A DNA stretch of 64,000 nt from Zopfochytrium polystomum. Its lineage: Eukaryota; Chytridiomycota; Chytridiomycetes; Chytridiales; Chytridiaceae. The stretch spans positions 89,438-153,437 of the forward strand of contig JAIVFJ010000158.1 in assembly GCA_025765615.1 (NCBI GenBank), in the 5' to 3' direction. This document shows, in pieces, positions 59,769-64,000 of the stretch. The position numbers and the translations under genes were made by a program. Under the pieces are notes generated by a model. It worked only from the letters and a program-made list of their open reading frames with translations, was not told where the DNA came from and searched no databases. Position 1 is the first letter of the stretch, and the number at the start of each line of letters is the position of its first letter.

Positions 59769-60218
59769 ATGGGTGCAACAGCCAGACTAAGACATCCAGT
59801 GGAGACAGGAGAATTCACACTTAAGGGTCGATGGTTCCGATATGTGCTGATCGCACCTGATAAGCGTAGAGCGATAAATCAGAGCATCATGGAGAGCGTC
59901 AGTCGAGAAATGGCTACATGGCTCCTTCTGAAACTCATATGGTTCAAGATAGCAGATTGCATACTCTTCCTGATCGTAGCACTGCCGCTCTCCCCACTGT
60001 GGATTCCGGTGGTATTGATGGATGCGTTCTGCTGCTCCGAGAGGCGATCATTGCCTATGAGGGTATTCTACTACCTCACGCTAACAGCCACAAGGACACT
60101 AGATCCTGACTCATACCGGGCACTAAGGACAGACATAACATCAGCAGCAGAAGGCGTGAAGAACGAGGACGAGCTAGGCATTGAGAATACACGGGAAGCT
60201 GTGGTTTTGTGCTTGTAG
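59769..60218 (+). CDS. Small membrane protein of the island (149 aa)
   Basis: ATG 59769 (MGATARLRHPVE). It has a membrane segment near residues 50-85 with two hydrophobic stretches (LIWFKIADCILFLIVALPL; LWIPVVLMDAFC). The N-part is basic and the C-part hydrophilic and acidic. No family recognised. The stop overlaps the next ORF in the -1 frame. Confidence 0.45.
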   Translation: MGATARLRHPVETGEFTLKGRWFRYVLIAPDKRRAINQSIMESVSREMATWLLLKLIWFKIADCILFLIVALPLSPLWIPVVLMDAFCCSERRSLPMRVFYYLTLTATRTLDPDSYRALRTDITSAAEGVKNEDELGIENTREAVVLCL

Positions 60219-60968
60219 TGATCTTTTTGCTTCACACAACGGCTGTATTTGCAACTGAAGTTATGGGCGGCTTGAGAGGAGGGCACCAAGCGACTGTGGT
60301 GCAAACCAAATCTCGAGTGGTTGCCCCAGTAATACGAACACATGCTACAAGATCTGTGCGCACGATCTTACGAACTTCGAGTAAGTGCAATGGTTCACCG
60401 ATCTACAAGGTAGTGGCCCAGAGGGAGCGTTTATAGCAGCTGGAGTAAGCGCGATCGGCTCTATAGTTGCGTATTATGCAAAGAAGGTAGGAGTTATAAG
60501 ACGCGATCTCGCAGTTGACAATGGTACGAACGTCTCGTCAGCCGCTCCGTGGAACGATTCCGACAATTCGATAATCGCTCTGACCGAAACAAAGACGCTA
60601 GATAGTAGCCTCCAACCCTTATCTGCAGGTACCCTAAGACAGCAGTATGTATCTCGAACGGCAGTGTCGTAGCAACCGTCGAAAAGGCACTCGCTTACAA
60701 CAACACATACTTCCTCTTCGGCTTCCCTATGGAAGTTGCTACCAATGACGGAGTAAAAATCTCCAGAAGGGACGGAACCTTTTGGCTTTGGAATTACTTA
60801 TGGATGGACCAGCACAATTTCAATACAATCGAGAACAAAGCTGCAAACCAGATAATGACAGACATCAAGTGGAACCTCTGGAGGAATCTCGCTAACTGTG
60901 GTTGCTATAGAGTGGAATATGAGAATGGTGGTAATACTGGCTTCTGGGTTAGGTTGTTAGTGGAATGA
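60209..60968 (+). pseudogene. Secreted/membrane protein series, frames broken twice
   Basis: Three overlapping open segments (60209-60436, 60385-60672, about 60640-60968), each continuing sensibly in the -1 frame of the previous, at about 60385 and 60646. The first segment begins like a signal peptide (LVVIFLLHTTAVFATEV) but has no ATG at its start. The middle has a hydrophobic segment (GAFIAAGVSAIGSIVAYYA) and NxS/T sequons. The last is Trp/Tyr/Asn-rich. Together they look like a secreted or envelope-type glycoprotein of unknown family. Confidence 0.4.
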
Positions 60969-61049
60969 TGTTTGTTGTACATGCAACATTGTAGTAATAA
61001 GATAGTGGTGGAAGAAGAGAAAAGTTACCCCTGCTTCCTGCCACTGGCC

Positions 61050-63656
61050 TACCCTTTGATCTTTCCCTGCAGTGATCAAGGCTGGGTGCACGGCATTGCT
61101 AAAATTGGACCACCGACTGGACAGGATCAGGACAGGACTGAGGTGTCGGCACTGGGTGGTCAGGGTGGTGCCCATGGTGGAGGAGTCTGATGATTGAGCT
61201 CCTGGGGATGCCTATGGAGCTGCAGCAGATGATGCAGATCCTGAGGAGGATATTGATGTGGAGGCAGATTCTGAGAATGGCTTTGATTTAGACAATGCCA
61301 GCAGTGACAGTGGGGACGGGAGGGTGAGGAGGAGGACAACTGTTACAATGTCCCAGTACTACCACTACCAGCTCATGTTCAGGCTGGGATCTCACATACA
61401 CCTGTACAGGAAGCTATTTCAGCAGCTGATTGTGGATGTCTATGTCAGTGTGGACTCAAACCAACTAAGTTGCATCTGCCACAACCAGAAATGGTTGAGG
61501 GCTGCAGATTATCATGGATTGCATGATGCCTTCAGGTCAGACGTGACAAACCCTCTTCAGGTGGGGAAGCGGGTGGTTCTCCCTTCCAGCTTCCCTGGGT
61601 CCCCACGCTTCATGCAGCAGCAGTACCAGGATGCAATGAGCATTGCACAAAGTATGGCAAACCAACTCTATTCATCACCTTCACATGCAACCCAAAGTAG
61701 ACAGAGATCACAAGCAACCTGCTTCCTGGGCAGAGTGCTGTTGACAGGCCTGACTTGGTGTCGCAAGTGTTCAACCTGAAGCTGAAGAGTGTGCAGGAGG
61801 ATTTGAAAACCTGCTTTGGCAAGCAGGTTGCAGTGGTTTGGGTGGTCAAGTTTCAAAAGCGTGGCTTGGCCCATGCCCACATTGCCTCCTGGCTGGACCC
61901 CAGCGACACACCTGAGACCCAGACAACTATGATAGATTTGTGAGTGCAGAGCTGCCTGGCCCTCAGCTGGATCCAGAGCTGTACAGGATTGTCAGGGACC
62001 ATGATTCACTCTTGCTCTGACCAATGCAAACTTGCTGGTGCCACAAAGTGCACAATGGGGTATCCCAAGCTGTGGGTTGATCAGACCCAGGTGTAGCCTG
62101 AAGGAGGCATCAAGTACTGGTGCAGGAACGATGGACAGCATTTCACCCTCCCAAGTGGCTTTGAAGTTGACAACCAGTGGGTGGTTGCATTCAACCAGTA
62201 TCTGTCCAGAAAGTACCAGGCGTACAACAATGTGGAGATTTGCGCCACCATAAGGCCATCAAATACCTCATGAAATACTTGCACAAGGGCCATGACAGAG
62301 CAAGGGTGGCAGTTGGCTCTGGAGAAGCCACTGTTTGCGTGGATGAGATTGACGACTTCCTTGATGCCTGCTACAGGAGGCTTGCTGGATGGTCTTCCAG
62401 TTCCACATGATGCAAGGCCAGATACTGTCAGTCACAAGATTGGCTGTGCATCTCCCTGATCAGCAGTTGGTTTACTTTGACAAGGATGCTGATCTTGGGG
62501 AAGTTGCAGCCCTTCAAAAAGACTCCAAGCTTCTTGCTTTCTTCAGCCTGAACGAGTGCGACCTGATGCAAGGCAGTGGTTGTACTTTGAAATTCCTGAG
62601 CACTATGCATGGATCCAGAGGCATGCCAGGTGGACAAAGCGTAGGAGTCAGCAGGCTGCAGCAACCATTGGAAGGATGTATGCAGCAGGCCCTCAGGACA
62701 TTGAGCGGTATTTTCTCCACCTTCTCCTGGCCAATGTCAGAGGCCCTACCTCATTTGAGCACCTCAGGACTGTGGAAGGGACCACTTTTGGAATGTTTCA
62801 GGAAGCCTGTGTGCAACATGGACTGACTGCTGACAATCGTGAGGCAGTTTGGTGCTTGAAGCAGGGTGTGCACATCAAAACTTTGGAGGCATGTCAGGAC
62901 GCTTGAGCTGAGAACCAACCAACATGAGGCTTGCCCAGGGAACTGCAAATAAGAATGCTGTCAACTATGCCTGATGGTTGGGCAACCTTGGCAGGGGAAC
63001 CTGCCGCAGTTTGACACTCAAGACAGGGCGCCCAATCATGCCATGGTCCCAGACTACATCAATACCCTCATCTTTCCTGCAAATAATGGCAGTCTTTGTG
63101 TGAGACAACTGTTTGAGGCAGTCTATGATAGCCTTGGTGCAGCGGTTCAGCATTCAGGGGAGGAATTTGCATCATACTTGGCAGACAGGTGTATTTTGGC
63201 TGCAAAGAATGACGTGGTTCATCTGTTTAATGAGTATGCAGTGCAGCAGCTTCCAGGAGATGCCCAAGTGCTGCTTTCAGCAGACACCCCAGTTGGAGAC
63301 GATGGAGGTGACGGACTTATCATCAGCACCAAGTTCCTAAACACCCTCAGCCCTCCCAGCCTGCCTCCCCACAGGCTAACTGTCAAAGTGGGAATGCCTC
63401 TGATCCTGCTTCACAACCTGACAGATGGACTCTGCAATGGGACACACCTCATCCTACGGGAAGTCCGCCCCAATGTGCTGCTCTGTGAAGTTGTTGTGGG
63501 CAGCAGGAAAGGAGAGAAAATCCTTCTTCCCTGAATCTCTGCAGCCCAGTGATTCAGGATTTCCCTTTGAGTTCACCAGAAAGCAATTTCCAGTTCCTTT
63601 GCAATGTCAATCAACAAGTCCCAAGGACAGATTTTGAAAAAGGTTGGACTGGATAA
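61050..63656 (+). pseudogene. Helitron RepHel remnant (Rep domain plus helicase C-part), multiple frameshifts
   Basis: Readable blocks: Helitron-like N domain (YYHYQLMFRL...RKLFQQLIVDVYV, then SSFPGSPRFMQQQYQDAMSI), Rep HUH motif GLAHAHIASW at about 61862, and tyrosine motif IKYLMKYLHKG at about 62253. The mid-region (YFEIPEHYAWIQRHARW) follows. After 62910 it jumps to late helicase blocks (FPANNGSL, RLTVKVGMPLILLHNL, SINKSQGQILKKVG). Helicase motifs I-III are missing. The Rep residues needed for nicking are present but in broken frames. Confidence 0.85.
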
Positions 63657-63678
63657 GTGGCAGGATGTGTTTGTGCAT

Positions 63679-63976
63679 TGTTATGAATCACCCTCTGGAA
63701 ACCTCTGGAACCTTCTAGAACATTCCTTTATGGAACCTTGTGGAACCTTCTTTGCTTTCCTGACTTGTCTTATTGTCATTGGTATCATTGGTATCATTGT
63801 ATTACTAATTGCTCTTTCTGGAACTTTCTTTGAGTCTTGACAAGGAAGACTCTCAAAGGTATAAAAGGGGGATGGGGGGACCTGTCCCATCCCTCAAGTG
63901 AATTATTGTTTCCAATACAATCATCACTCCTCTCAGTTCCTTGTCTGCCTTGCCCTGTCCTGCCATGTTCCTGACA
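63679..63976 (+). mobile_element. Solo LTR, heat-shock family, copy 6, inside Helitron helicase
   Basis: 298 bp with perfect TGCAT duplication. It separates DVFVH from GQSYVA of the Helitron C-terminal motif, which resumes at 63977 to the right edge. Confidence 0.95.
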
Positions 63977-64000
63977 TGCATGGACAGTCCTATGTTGCTT

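Overview
This is a eukaryotic nuclear window, most likely from an early-diverging (chytrid-like) fungus. Gene-bearing stretches are GC-rich with many short GT-AG introns, often preceded by long T-runs, and spacers carry long CT/GA and poly-T tracts. The conserved genes (a DNA-PKcs-type kinase, a vacuolar-type alpha-mannosidase, a U-box cyclophilin, MFS carriers) fit a non-dikaryotic fungus. Species assignment is inference.

Layout. 1-8944: 3' part of a DNA-PKcs gene (HEAT repeats, FAT, kinase, FATC). 9770-15529: two tandem MFS transporter genes sharing four intron positions. 15893-18174: PPIL2-type U-box cyclophilin with a 9-nt microexon. 18595-19849: truncated protein-kinase-like gene with a myristoylation-type start. 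21712-23706: large membrane glycoprotein. 24100-36950: transposon mosaic (Tc1 fragment, tRNA-headed inverted repeats, Ty1/copia remnant, Helitron-type helicase broken by three insertions). 37853-51316: second gene block (secreted beta-propeller, GH38 mannosidase, long disordered protein, convergent LCAT-like hydrolase). 52265-64000: second mosaic, with a nested chromovirus-like non-autonomous element, an unusual island encoding an RNA polymerase beta'-like protein and a membrane/secreted ORF series, and a Helitron.

Two things stand out. First, one LTR family (six copies, each insertion with a perfect 5-bp target duplication) carries GAA/TTC heat-shock-element arrays upstream of a TATA box. 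One copy has ten uninterrupted units, which suggests a heat-shock-factor-driven retrotransposon. Second, the 56.9-61.0 kb island holds a compact beta'-like polymerase ORF (CxGHF-type finger plus DFDGD) opposite a membrane/secreted ORF series. It is intron-poor, rich in CpG compared with its CpG-starved neighbours, and its reading frames break repeatedly in the same direction. It may be a degraded virus or plasmid integration. The transposons nest in readable order: Helitron, then copia/LTR-like insertions, then the heat-shock LTR family.
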